From NCBI RefSeq assembly GCF_021277265.1, contig NZ_JAJSOH010000013.1, positions 1 to 64,000 of the forward strand: a stretch of DNA of 64,000 nucleotides. The letters are read 5' to 3'. Position numbers and translations under genes: made by a program. Positions 48,559 to 57,700 of the stretch are shown here, one piece after another. The number at the start of each line of letters is the position of its first letter. Position 1 is the stretch's first letter. Source of the stretch: Kineosporia rhizophila (lineage in GTDB: Bacteria > Actinomycetota > Actinomycetes > Actinomycetales > Kineosporiaceae). The notes beneath the pieces are model-generated. The model made no database searches. It saw nothing but the letters and a program-made list of their open reading frames with translations, and was not told the DNA's origin.

Positions 48559-50622
48559 ATGACCAGCAGCGCACCCCAGGCCCCCAAGCGCCCGACCACC
48601 CTGACCAAGCACGGAGACAACCGCACCGACGAGTGGTACTGGCTGCGGGAGAAGTCCGACCCCGAGGTGATCGCGCTGCTGGAGGCGGAGAACGAGCACC
48701 TCAAGGCCTACCTCGAGGGCACCGGGGCGCTGCAGGAGGAGCTGTTCGAGGAGTTCCGCTCGCGGATCCAGGAGACCGACCTGTCGGTGCCGGTGCGCAA
48801 GCACGGCTGGTGGTACTACAGCCGCACCGAGGAGGGCCGCCAGTACGGCATCAGCTGCCGCAAGGCCGACGTCGACGGCAAGCCGGCCGAAGAAGAGATC
48901 GTCCTGCTCGACCAGAACGAGGTGGCCGGCGACGCGGAGTTCTTCTCCCTGGGCGCCTTCTCGGTGGCCCCCACCGGCGAGCGGCTGGCCTACTCGACCG
49001 ACCTCTCCGGCAGCGAGACGTTCACCCTGCGGGTGCGCGACCTGAACACGATGACCGACCTGGAAGACGTGATCGAAGACGTCTACTACGGCGCCACCTT
49101 CAACCGCGACGGCAGCGTGCTCTTCTACACCCGCCAGGACGAGGCCAAGCGCCCCTACCAGGTGTGGCGGCACGTGATCGGCACCCCGGCGGCCGAAGAC
49201 GTCAAGGTCTTCCAGGAGGACGACGAGCGCTTCTTCGTCGGCGTCGGCGGTTCCAAGACCGAGGACTACCTGCTCATCGTCACCAGCAGCTCGCTGACCA
49301 GCGAGACCTGGATCCTGCCGGCCGGCGACCCGACCGGTGAGTTCCAGGTGGTCGAGCCGCGCCGGCAGGGGGTGGAGTACCACCTCTCGCACTACAAGGA
49401 CGCCGAGCGCGACGAGTTCTACGTGACCACCAACGAGGACTCGCCCAACTTCAGGCTCATGGTCACGCCCGCCGCCACTCCCGGCCGCAAGCACTGGCAG
49501 GAGGTCATCGCGCACCGTCCCGACGTGAAGCTCGACGGGGTCGAGCCGATGGCCGGCTACCTGATCATGTCCGAGCGCGCCGAGGGCACCGCCCGGCTGG
49601 CCCTGTACGAACTGGCCACCGGCACGCACTCGGTGATGGAGCAGCCCGAGACGGTGTACACGGCCGGGGCCGGCGGCAACGCCGAGTTCGACACCCACGT
49701 GGTGCGCTACTCCTACACCTCGATGGTCACCCCGCGCTCGGTGTACGAGTACGACGTGCGCACCGGCGAGCGCACCCTGCTCAAGCAGCAGCCGGTGCTC
49801 GGCGGCTACGACCCCACGGCGTACACCACCGAGCGGGTGTGGGCCAAGGCCGCCGACGGTGTGGACGTGCCGGTCTCCCTGGTCTACCGCGCCGACCGGG
49901 CGAAAGACGGCGGCCCGGCGGTGCTGTACGGCTACGGCGCCTACGAGATGTCGACCGACCCGTACTTCTCCTCGTTCCGTCTGAGCCTGCTCGACCGCGG
50001 TTTCGTGTTCGCCATCGCGCACATCCGCGGCGGTGGTGACCTGGGCCGTCTCTGGTACGAGGACGGCAAGTTCGAGAAGAAGCCGAACACCTTCAGCGAC
50101 TTCGTGGCCGCCGCCGAGCACCTGGTGGCCGAGGGCTACACCTCGCCGCAGACCCTGATCGCCCGCGGCGGCAGCGCCGGCGGCCTGCTGATGGGCGCGG
50201 TGACCAACCTGCGGCCCGACCTGTTCGCCGGGGTGATCGCCGAGGTGCCCTTCGTGGACACGCTGACCACGATGCTCGACCCGTCGCTGCCGCTGACCGT
50301 GCACGAGTACGAGGAGTGGGGCAACCCGGAGGAGGAGAAGTTCTACAACGTGATCAAGAGCTACTCCCCCTACGACAACGTGGTGCCCGCGGCCTACCCG
50401 GCCATGCTGGTCACGGCCGGCCTGAACGACCCCCGGGTGAGCTACTGGGAGCCGGCCAAGTGGGTGCAGCGGCTGCGTGAGGCCAACACCGGGCCCAACC
50501 AGATCGTCATGAAGATCGAGATGGGGGCCGGGCACGGCGGGCCCTCGGGGCGTTACGACGCCTGGAAGGACGAGGCCATGGTCTACGCCTGGATCCTGGA
50601 GCGGGCGCTGAAGAAGGGCTGA
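48559..50622 (+). CDS. ptrB: Oligopeptidase B (S9A family)
   Basis: A 687-residue serine oligopeptidase that cuts short peptides after basic residues. The N-terminal beta-propeller starts after HGDNRTDEWYWLREKSDPEVIALLEAENEHLKAYL, the signature of this subfamily. The C-terminal alpha/beta hydrolase domain has AIAHIRGGGDLGRLWYEDGKFEKKPNTFSDFVAAAEHL, the nucleophile RGGSAGG with Ser539, acid Asp in TAGLNDPRVSYWEP and base His in GAGHGGPSGR. No signal peptide is present, so it is cytoplasmic. The ATG at 48559 is preferred to an upstream in-frame codon 18 bp away. It follows the ABC operon by 54 bp but has no obvious functional tie to it. Confidence 0.93.
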   Translation: MTSSAPQAPKRPTTLTKHGDNRTDEWYWLREKSDPEVIALLEAENEHLKAYLEGTGALQEELFEEFRSRIQETDLSVPVRKHGWWYYSRTEEGRQYGISCRKADVDGKPAEEEIVLLDQNEVAGDAEFFSLGAFSVAPTGERLAYSTDLSGSETFTLRVRDLNTMTDLEDVIEDVYYGATFNRDGSVLFYTRQDEAKRPYQVWRHVIGTPAAEDVKVFQEDDERFFVGVGGSKTEDYLLIVTSSSLTSETWILPAGDPTGEFQVVEPRRQGVEYHLSHYKDAERDEFYVTTNEDSPNFRLMVTPAATPGRKHWQEVIAHRPDVKLDGVEPMAGYLIMSERAEGTARLALYELATGTHSVMEQPETVYTAGAGGNAEFDTHVVRYSYTSMVTPRSVYEYDVRTGERTLLKQQPVLGGYDPTAYTTERVWAKAADGVDVPVSLVYRADRAKDGGPAVLYGYGAYEMSTDPYFSSFRLSLLDRGFVFAIAHIRGGGDLGRLWYEDGKFEKKPNTFSDFVAAAEHLVAEGYTSPQTLIARGGSAGGLLMGAVTNLRPDLFAGVIAEVPFVDTLTTMLDPSLPLTVHEYEEWGNPEEEKFYNVIKSYSPYDNVVPAAYPAMLVTAGLNDPRVSYWEPAKWVQRLREANTGPNQIVMKIEMGAGHGGPSGRYDAWKDEAMVYAWILERALKKG

Positions 50623-50628
50623 CCTTCG

Positions 50629-51462
50629 TCAGGCGAACGCGGCCACGTTCCGGCGGGCCCAGTCGCCGAAGGTGCGGGGAGGGCGTCCGAGGATCTGCTC
50701 GACGGCCGGGCTGATCTGCTGTTCGGCGGCGGTCGGCCGGCCGAGGATGTCCAGGGTGCCCTCCACCACCGGTTCGGGCATGAAGGTCAGCAGCTGGGCC
50801 CGGGCCTGCTCGGGCGTCTGCTCCACGAACCGCACCGGCTCGCCCAGAGCCTCCGCCAGCGCCTGAGCGCGCTCGCGCGGAGTGCTCAGGGCGGGGCCGG
50901 TGAGTTCGTGAACAACGCCGGCGTGCCCGTCCTGGGTCAGGGCGGCGGCGGCCACCGCCGCGATGTCGTCCGGGTCGATCACCGGCAGCCCCACGTCCGC
51001 GAACGGCGCAGCCACCTCCCGACGGTCACGCACCGTCTGCGCCCAGGCGTAGGCGTTGGTGGCGAAGCCGCCCGGCCTCAAGATCGTCCAGTCCGTCGAA
51101 GCCGCGCGTACCGCGTCCTCCAATTTCCGCAGTGGTGCATGAGAAACCGATTGAGGACGGGTGCCCGCGGCTTGCGAGGAGAGCAGCACCACCCGTTCCA
51201 CCCCACTTCTGCGAACGACAGCAGTGAGCTCGCCCGCGTCGACATGGGCGCCTGCGCCGGACACGAGCAGGAACAAGGCCTTGGCCCCACGTAACGGTGC
51301 CTCCAGCGCGCCGGGCCGGCCCAGATCGGCCCGGTGAGGGCGTACCCCGTCCGGCACCGGCGACTGTCCCCGGGAGACCGCGGTCACCTCCTCACCCAGC
51401 CCGGTCAGCGTCTGCACCAGCACCCGGCCCACATTGCCGGTAGCACCTGTCACCACGATCAT
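50629..51462 (-). CDS. NmrA/NAD(P)-binding SDR-like protein
   Basis: A 277-residue atypical short-chain dehydrogenase. It starts with the dinucleotide-binding motif VVTGATGNVGRVLVQTL, has LFLLVSGAGAHVDAGELTAVVRRSGVERVVLLSSQAAGT and LRPGGFATNAYAW, and lacks the YxxxK pair of active SDR reductases at the usual spot, as NmrA-like quinone-sensing proteins do. It is divergent from an HxlR gene with a 91 bp spacer, a common arrangement in which the HxlR protein senses reactive electrophiles and controls the oxidoreductase. Function as a reductase or redox sensor cannot be separated here. Confidence 0.87.
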   Translation of the reverse strand: MIVVTGATGNVGRVLVQTLTGLGEEVTAVSRGQSPVPDGVRPHRADLGRPGALEAPLRGAKALFLLVSGAGAHVDAGELTAVVRRSGVERVVLLSSQAAGTRPQSVSHAPLRKLEDAVRAASTDWTILRPGGFATNAYAWAQTVRDRREVAAPFADVGLPVIDPDDIAAVAAAALTQDGHAGVVHELTGPALSTPRERAQALAEALGEPVRFVEQTPEQARAQLLTFMPEPVVEGTLDILGRPTAAEQQISPAVEQILGRPPRTFGDWARRNVAAFA

Positions 51463-51553
51463 TTCCAGCTCCGTCCCGTTCGGCGATGCACTGAACCTAA
51501 CCGCCCCGGTACAGTACTCACCTAGGGGAAAGTGTTGCGGCGGAGGGGATCAC

Positions 51554-51928
51554 GTGCAGACTTCACAACCCGGAACCTGGCCGGAGGCATCCGGCACCTG
51601 CCCGGTGGGGCCGGTGGTCGACGTCGTGCTGAGCCGCTGGACCACGCCGATCCTGTGGACGCTGAACTTCCGGGGCCGGCAGCGGTTCCTCGAACTCCAG
51701 CAGGGCATCCCCGGTATCTCACCGAAGGTCCTGACCGACAGCCTGCGCCGCCTCGAGCGCGACGGCCTGGTCTCCCGGGCCTACCACCGCGAGGTCCCGC
51801 CCCGCGTGGAGTACGAGATCACCGAGCTGGGTGCCACTCTCGCGCCGTTGTTCGCCCACCTCGCCACCTGGGGCACCGAGCACCTGGGGGCGGTGGAACA
51901 GGCCCGGCTGGCCTACGACGCGTCCTGA
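51554..51928 (+). CDS. HxlR-family transcriptional regulator
   Basis: A 124-residue winged-helix regulator. It reads CPVGPVVDVVLSRWTTPILWTLNFRGRQRFLELQQGIPGISPKVLTDSLRRLERDGLVSRAYHREVPPRVEYEITELGATLAPLFAHLATWG, the complete HxlR/DUF24 domain, with the N-terminal Cys that in some members senses quinones or aldehydes. The GTG at 51554 follows GGAGGGG at ideal spacing. It is divergent from the NmrA-like gene and is predicted to regulate it. The short length leaves only the DNA-binding and dimer helices, as usual for the family. Confidence 0.92.
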   Translation: MQTSQPGTWPEASGTCPVGPVVDVVLSRWTTPILWTLNFRGRQRFLELQQGIPGISPKVLTDSLRRLERDGLVSRAYHREVPPRVEYEITELGATLAPLFAHLATWGTEHLGAVEQARLAYDAS

Positions 51929-51939
51929 GAGGTGCCCCC

Positions 51940-52932
51940 TCAGGCGGTGGCTGAAGTGACTGGAGCAGTGAAGTGGTGCCGCACCCGCCAGCCCACGATC
52001 ACCGCCGCTCCCACCGGGATCTCCAGCAGGAACGTGAAGAACCGGTAGAGCAGGGCTCCGGCCAGGGCCTTGGCCGGGTCCACGCCGGCCGCGGTCAGGC
52101 AGGTGAAGATGGTGAGCTCGGCCGCGCCCGCCCCACCGGGTGTGAGGGGCACGGTGGTGACCATGCGCTCGATCCCGACCACGGCCAGGATCAGCACGAA
52201 CGGCTGGTTCACGCCCAGTCCGAGCAGGCACAGGTGCAGCAGCACGCCGAGCAGCACCATGTAGACCAGGCCGCTGAGCACCAGCTGCACCCAGGCCCGG
52301 CGCAACGCCGTGCCCATGTCCTCGCGCAGGGCGGTCAGCAGGGCCCCGAGCCGCCGCCCGGCCCAGGCCGCCGCCTGCCCCCGGGCCAGCAGCACGCAGA
52401 TCACCACGAGCAGCGCGGCCGTGCCCACGCTCACCCACACCGGGGCCGAGCCGATCTGCGCGCCCGGGCCGTAGGTCATGAACCAGGCCAGCGACAGCGC
52501 CCCGAAGAGCACCCGCAGCAGCACGGTGTAGATCTGGTTGAGGGTGAAGTAGCTGGTCATCGCGCGGGCGCTGAAGCCCCACGACTTGATCATGGCCGCG
52601 CTCACCCCGAAGCTCAGCGCCCCGCCCAGCGGCAGGCTGTTGGCCACCGCGCTGCCGGCGAAGCACAGGCTCAGCGCCTTGCCCAGACTCAGGCCGGGCA
52701 GGCACGCGGTGACCTGGCCGGCCCGGGCGCAGTGCCCGGCCCACCAGAAGAACGTGAGGGCCGGCAGCCAGAGCATCTCCACACTCAGCAGGGTGTGCCC
52801 GGCCTCGCTCCAGCCCGCGCCCATCGCCGAGACGGTGCGCACCACGAACCAGATCATCACCGGGACCGACAGCACGAGCAGCGCGTTGCCGGCCAGGCGC
52901 CGGTACGCGACGGCGAACTCCCGCGGGTTCAT
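51940..52932 (-). CDS. Flippase-like integral membrane protein (UPF0104/LPG-synthase TM type)
   Basis: A 330-residue membrane protein with about eight helices. It resembles the transmembrane part of lysylphosphatidylglycerol synthases and the YbhN/AglD group. Characteristic parts are LGKALSLCFAGSAVANSLPLGGALSFGVSAAMIKSWGFSARAMTSYF and VGIERMVTTVPLTPGGAGAAELTIFTCLTAAGVDPAKALAGALLYRFFTFLLEIPVG, where PLTPGGxGxxE is family-conserved. The aminoacyl-transferase half is absent, so a lipid-flipping or polyprenyl-linked transport function is more likely than lipid synthesis. It converges on the HxlR gene. Confidence 0.85.
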   Translation of the reverse strand: MNPREFAVAYRRLAGNALLVLSVPVMIWFVVRTVSAMGAGWSEAGHTLLSVEMLWLPALTFFWWAGHCARAGQVTACLPGLSLGKALSLCFAGSAVANSLPLGGALSFGVSAAMIKSWGFSARAMTSYFTLNQIYTVLLRVLFGALSLAWFMTYGPGAQIGSAPVWVSVGTAALLVVICVLLARGQAAAWAGRRLGALLTALREDMGTALRRAWVQLVLSGLVYMVLLGVLLHLCLLGLGVNQPFVLILAVVGIERMVTTVPLTPGGAGAAELTIFTCLTAAGVDPAKALAGALLYRFFTFLLEIPVGAAVIVGWRVRHHFTAPVTSATA

Positions 52933-53014
52933 GACCGAATCATGGGTAGCCGGCCCTGAACAGGGTGCTACGCAACGAGTTGAGGCAAGCCGAACTTCAG
53001 GCGAACGAGGCCCC

Positions 53015-53872
53015 TCAGCGTCGGTCCGACCCCGGCGCGTCCAGAGCGGCGGCGATCATGCGCAGCCCCTGCTGCTCGAACCGCTGGTTGCCGATCCGGT
53101 GCGCGAACACCGCCGTGCCGATGGCCTCGCGCACGCAGGCCCGCTGCCACGCCGCCTCATCACCGGGACGCTCGCCGTACCCCGCCAGGAAGGCCGCCTC
53201 GAACCGGGAGTCGGTACGGAACTGCTGGGCCGCCAGCCGGGTGAAGTCGCACCAAGCCGGCCGCAGCGCCGCGTGACCGAAATCGATCACCCGCACCACC
53301 CCGTCCTCAATCAGCCAGTCGCGCGGTTGCCAGTCGCCGTGCGTGGGAACCGATCTGACCGGCGGTGTCGGCCACGCGGCCACCAGCTCCCGCAGCCGGG
53401 ACACGGTCGCGGCGGGGATACGGTGCGGCTGCTCCAGCCGCCACAACGTCTTCGCACGCGCCCGGGCCTCGTAGTCGTCGTCCTGAACGCCGGCCTGGGC
53501 GTGAAAGGCGGCGAGCAGCTCGCCGGCCTGGTGGTAGGTGTTCGCCCGGAACTCGGCGCCTGCTCCCTCCACCAGCACTCCCGGCAGGTAGCGCGTGACC
53601 AGGATCCTGGCGGCGGAATCGGCCCAGGCCAGAGCCGGGGCACGCCCCTGCGGGACCCATACGGACAGCCACTGCTCGTGCGCCCGGATCTCCTGGGCAA
53701 CGCGCTCGTCGTCCCCGGCCTTCACGATGAACTTCCCGCGGTCGCCCTCCAGCTCCAGCACTCGTGTGCCGGCCGGCCCGCGGCTGTGGTCGTGGATCAG
53801 CTCGGCCCCCGGCAGCCACTCGGCCACCAGTTCGCGCTGCTGCGGCGTGAGCAGACCGAAGCCCGAAGTCAT
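53015..53872 (-). CDS. APH/choline-kinase-like phosphotransferase with altered Brenner motif
   Basis: A 285-residue protein of the aminoglycoside/choline phosphotransferase fold. The nucleotide-contact Lys is in GKFIVKAGDD, the Brenner motif reads THGDWQPRDWLIEDG and the metal motif VIDFGHAALRP. In the consensus HxDxxxxN the final Asn is replaced by Asp here. The DFG-type Asp is kept. Substrate is unknown; the name APH reflects fold only and does not imply antibiotic resistance. The ATG at 53872 is preferred because upstream in-frame sequence is not family-like. It is divergent from the DUF4097-like gene. Confidence 0.82.
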   Translation of the reverse strand: MTSGFGLLTPQQRELVAEWLPGAELIHDHSRGPAGTRVLELEGDRGKFIVKAGDDERVAQEIRAHEQWLSVWVPQGRAPALAWADSAARILVTRYLPGVLVEGAGAEFRANTYHQAGELLAAFHAQAGVQDDDYEARARAKTLWRLEQPHRIPAATVSRLRELVAAWPTPPVRSVPTHGDWQPRDWLIEDGVVRVIDFGHAALRPAWCDFTRLAAQQFRTDSRFEAAFLAGYGERPGDEAAWQRACVREAIGTAVFAHRIGNQRFEQQGLRMIAAALDAPGSDRR

Positions 53873-53988
53873 GCCCGGAGGATATGCCGGGTTCCCCCTT
53901 GGCCGGAGGACCGCGCCTTGCACGGTCTGATCGGCAAACTCAGGCATCTCGGATCGCTGCCCGCCGGGGCGAGCGCAATCATCGAGCC

Positions 53989-54738
53989 GTGTCTTCCCCA
54001 CATTCCTCACCCGCCGCCTACTGGCCGGGCGGCCGGATCGTGGCGGCGGTGGCGATCACGGTTCTCGCCATCCTCCTGATCGTGCACTTCACCCGTGACG
54101 GGTCCGGCGGGCACCGGGCCGTCGACCACACGCCGGCCCTGGCCGGTCAGGGGCAGAGCACGGCGCGCCTGGTGGTGCACGGTGGCACCGATCGGCTGAC
54201 GGTGATCGCAGCCGACCTCGGTGGTGACCTCGTGCAGGCGCAGACCCCCGACACACAGAGCGCGGTGCCGGTCCTGCGGGAGCAGGACCCCGAGACGGTG
54301 AGCGTCTCGACCGAAGCAGCCGACCAGGACGGCGGTGGCGGAGTCGATCTGGCGGTGAAACTGGCCCGGGACGTGCGGTGGCAGATCCAGATCGATGGCG
54401 GCTCGTCGGCCTTGACGCTCGACCTGCGAGAGGGGCGGGTGCAGAGCCTGGACGTGACGCAGGGCGTGGCGACCATCCAGGCCTACCTACCTCACCCGGA
54501 CGGCGTGCTGCCCACCCGCATCAGCGGTGGAGCGAACAGCATCAGTCTGACCCTGCCCGCAAATGTTTCTGCGCAGGCGACCTTTTCGGGCGGCGGTGGG
54601 AGCGCCGACCTGGACGGGGTGCATCACGGCGGACTGGCCGCCGGCACTGTCCTCACCACACCCGAGCGTTCAGAGGATCGCCTCGAGGTGGATCTGGCGT
54701 CCGGAGTGGGCAGCTTCGGCCTGCGCCGCGAGGGCTGA
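53989..54738 (+). CDS. Membrane-anchored DUF4097/adhesin-like beta protein
   Basis: A 249-residue protein with one membrane segment (IVAAVAITVLAILLIVHF) followed by a repetitive beta-rich domain. Runs such as RLVVHGGTDRLTVIAADLGGDLVQAQTP, WQIQIDGGSSALTLDLREGRVQSLDVTQGVATIQAYLP and RISGGANSISLTLPANVSAQATFSGGGGSADLDG resemble right-handed beta-helix or DUF4097 sheets. It starts with GTG and has no typical ribosome-binding site, so a leaderless transcript is possible. Role unknown; similar actinobacterial proteins are often near envelope-stress regulators. It converges on the cyclic-di-GMP gene 32 bp away. Confidence 0.7.
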   Translation: MSSPHSSPAAYWPGGRIVAAVAITVLAILLIVHFTRDGSGGHRAVDHTPALAGQGQSTARLVVHGGTDRLTVIAADLGGDLVQAQTPDTQSAVPVLREQDPETVSVSTEAADQDGGGGVDLAVKLARDVRWQIQIDGGSSALTLDLREGRVQSLDVTQGVATIQAYLPHPDGVLPTRISGGANSISLTLPANVSAQATFSGGGGSADLDGVHHGGLAAGTVLTTPERSEDRLEVDLASGVGSFGLRREG

Positions 54739-54770
54739 GCACGCGGCTCTCACCACGGGCCAGGTCTTAT

Positions 54771-57700
54771 TCACTTGGGTTGCCGTACATCGGTTTCCAG
54801 GCGGAGGCGCTGCAGGTACTGCAGCAGTTCGGGTTCCGGCCGGGGCGGGCTGTAGAGATATCCCTGCACGGTGTCGCAGCCGTAGCGCTGCAGAAGGTCG
54901 GCCTGCTGCGGGGTCTCTACCCCTTCGGCCACCACGGTCACGCCCAGGGCCTGCCCGAGGCCGATCACCGCCCGCACGACGGCCTCGCAGGTGCGGTCGC
55001 GGCCCAGGCCGGCCACGAAGGCAAGATCGATCTTGAGGACGTCCACGGGCAGCTCGGTCAGTCGGGTGAGGCTTGAGTAGCCGGTCCCCAGGTCGTCGAT
55101 CGCGATCCGCACCCCCTGGTCGCGCAGGTCCTGCAGGTCCTGCAGCAGCGAGTGGGTCAGCCGGGGCATGTGGGTCTCGGTGAGTTCCAGTACCAGCCGC
55201 CCGGCCGGAAGGCCGTGCCGCTGCAGGGCCGCGACCACGTCGTGGTGCAGGTTGCCGGCCTCGAGCTGGCGGCCCGAGACGTTCACGTGCACCGCCGGGG
55301 CACCCGGGCCGAGCGCCTCGCTCCAGGCGGCGGCCATCCGGCACGACTCGGTGAGCACCCGGCGGCCCAGGCCGATCATCAGAGGGCTGTCCTCGACCAC
55401 GTCGAGGAACTCGGCCGGGGACAGGGTGCCGCGGGTGGGGTGCTGCCAGCGCACCAGCGTCTCCACCGCCACCGGGTGCCCGCTGATCAGGTCGAGCACG
55501 GGCTGGCCGTGCAGGACGAACTCGTCCCGGTTCAGGGCGTCGCGCAGCTGCGGCAACAGGCGGGCGCGGACCTCGGCGTCGTCGTGGTGGGCGTACGCGC
55601 GGTTCTTGCCGGCCCGTTTGGCCTCGTACATCGCCGTGTCGGCATAGGCCAGGGCCTGTTCGGCCGCCTCCACCAGGTCTGTGCCGGGTCCGGCCGGGAC
55701 CGCGTCGGCCAGATGGGTGCCGATGCTGACGGCCACGTCGAAGGTGCCCGCGGTGAGGACGACCGGCCGGCGCAGGCAGTGCAGCAGCCGCTCGGCCACA
55801 GCCTGCAGCCCGTCGCTGCCGTCGATGTCGGGGCAGACCACGGCGAACTCGTCGCCGCCGAGCCGGGCCAGGGTGTCGCCCGGGCGCAGGCAGGCGGTGA
55901 ACCGCTCGGCGACCTGCCGCAGCAGCTCGTCGCCGGCGCTGTGCCCGGCTCTGTCGTTGACCGCCTTGAATCCGTCCAGGTCGCAGAACAGCACCCCGAC
56001 CCGGGCCCCGCTGCGCCCGGCGCCGGCTAGTGCGTGTTCCAGACGGTCGTGCAGCAGGGTGCGGTTGGGCAGCCCGGTCAGCGCGTCGTGCAGGGCCTGG
56101 TAGCGCAGGGCCTCCTCGGCCACCTTGCGGGCGGTCACGTCCTCGATCAGGCACAGCAGCTGCCGCTCGCCCAGGTCGGCGGTCATGACGGTGGCCGAGA
56201 GCATCCCCCAGCGGGTGGAGCCGTCGGCGTGCTGGTAGCGCTTCTCCAGCTGCACCTCGGTCACCTCGCCGGTCACCAGCGGGTTCAGGGACAGACGGCA
56301 CTGCGGCCGGTCGTCGGGGTGGGTCAGGTCGTGGAAGTCGCGGGTGAGCAGTTCCTGCTTGCTGAGTCCGGTGAAGGTGCACAGGGTGGAGTTGACCTGC
56401 AGGATCCTGCGGGCCTCGGCCCCGTCGAGACCCACGATGAGCATGCCGACCGGGGCGGTGTCGAAGGCGGCCCGGAAGCGTTTCTCCGAGGACTCCAGGC
56501 GCGCTCGCGCCGCTAGCTGCTCGCTGATGTCGGTGCCGACACCGATCGTGCCGATGCACTCGCCGTTGCTGTCGTGCAGCGGGCTCACCGTGAGCAGCAC
56601 CTGCAGGCGCCGGCCGTCCTTGGTGATGTACGTCCAGCGCCGGGTCTCGGCCCGGCCCCTGCGGGCGGCCAGCACGAACACCTCGTAGCCGGGTTCGATC
56701 CCCAGCTCCCCGGCTCGGGCCACCACCTCGTCCTGGTCGTGGAAACGCTCGGGGGTCTCGCCGAGCATCTCTTCGGCGCTGTAGCCCAGCATGCGCTCGG
56801 CGCCCCGGTTGAACACCATGATCCCACCGTCGTGGTCGCAGCCGACAATGCACTGCTCGGTGGCCGCGTCCAGCACCCCGGCGAACAGGTCACGGGTGCT
56901 TGCGACCTCGGCGGCCGCGGCCCTCTCGGCGGTGACGTCCCGCATCGCCAGCACCGCGCCGCCGGCTCCGGGCATCGGATTGGCGGTGATGTTGAGCAGA
57001 CGGCCCTGCAACTGGTCAGCGGTGCGGACGAGGACGTCCTCGTTCTGGACGTGCTCGCCCCGCAGGGCCCGCGCCAGAGGCCGTTCGTGCGCCGGCCACG
57101 GGCTGCCGTCCGGGGCCGAGAGAAGGAACCCCGCCCCGGCGGGGTCGCCCTCGCGGTTCGGGCCGGGCTGGTGGAAGAGCAGTTCCTGGGCGGCCCGGTT
57201 GCGGGTGATCACCGCACCGTGATCGTCGTAGACCGCCAGGCCCTCGCTGGTCGTGTCGAACACCGTGCGCAGCAGACGGGAGCCGGCCTGGGCCTCCTGG
57301 AACGACTGATGGACGGCGGAGTTCAGGCGGTGGTTCTCCTCGCGGTGCAGCAACAGCATCACCGTCAGCGAGGTCAGGACCAGCACCAGCAGTTGCACGT
57401 CGAGGATGCGCCAGGCCGGTGCCAGGCCGGTGAACGGGCCGGCGCCCTGACGGGTGAGCAGGATCAGGGCGAGGTCGTTGAGGGCCACCGTCGGCATGAC
57501 CAGCGGGCCGGGGGCACGCAGTCCCAGCCAGACCGCCCAGGGCACCATGAGGAAGGTGAGGGGCACGTGCTGGAGGTGGTCGAGCCAGGCGAAGAAGCCC
57601 AGCGAGGCCGCCATGACGAGCACGAACTCGACCCGCCCGGACACCGGCGCGGGCACGACGCGCCGGTCCCCGATGCGCAACCAAAGCGCGGCCAGCACCA

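Noticed and set aside
47587..50535. A 982-codon open frame antisense to the ABC permeases and oligopeptidase B
   Set aside because: It is compositionally a Val/Gly/His/Gln shadow without domains and runs through three well-supported genes.
53015..53872. Aminoglycoside resistance call for the APH-like gene
   Set aside because: Only the fold is recognisable; the Brenner motif is altered and there is no resistance context.
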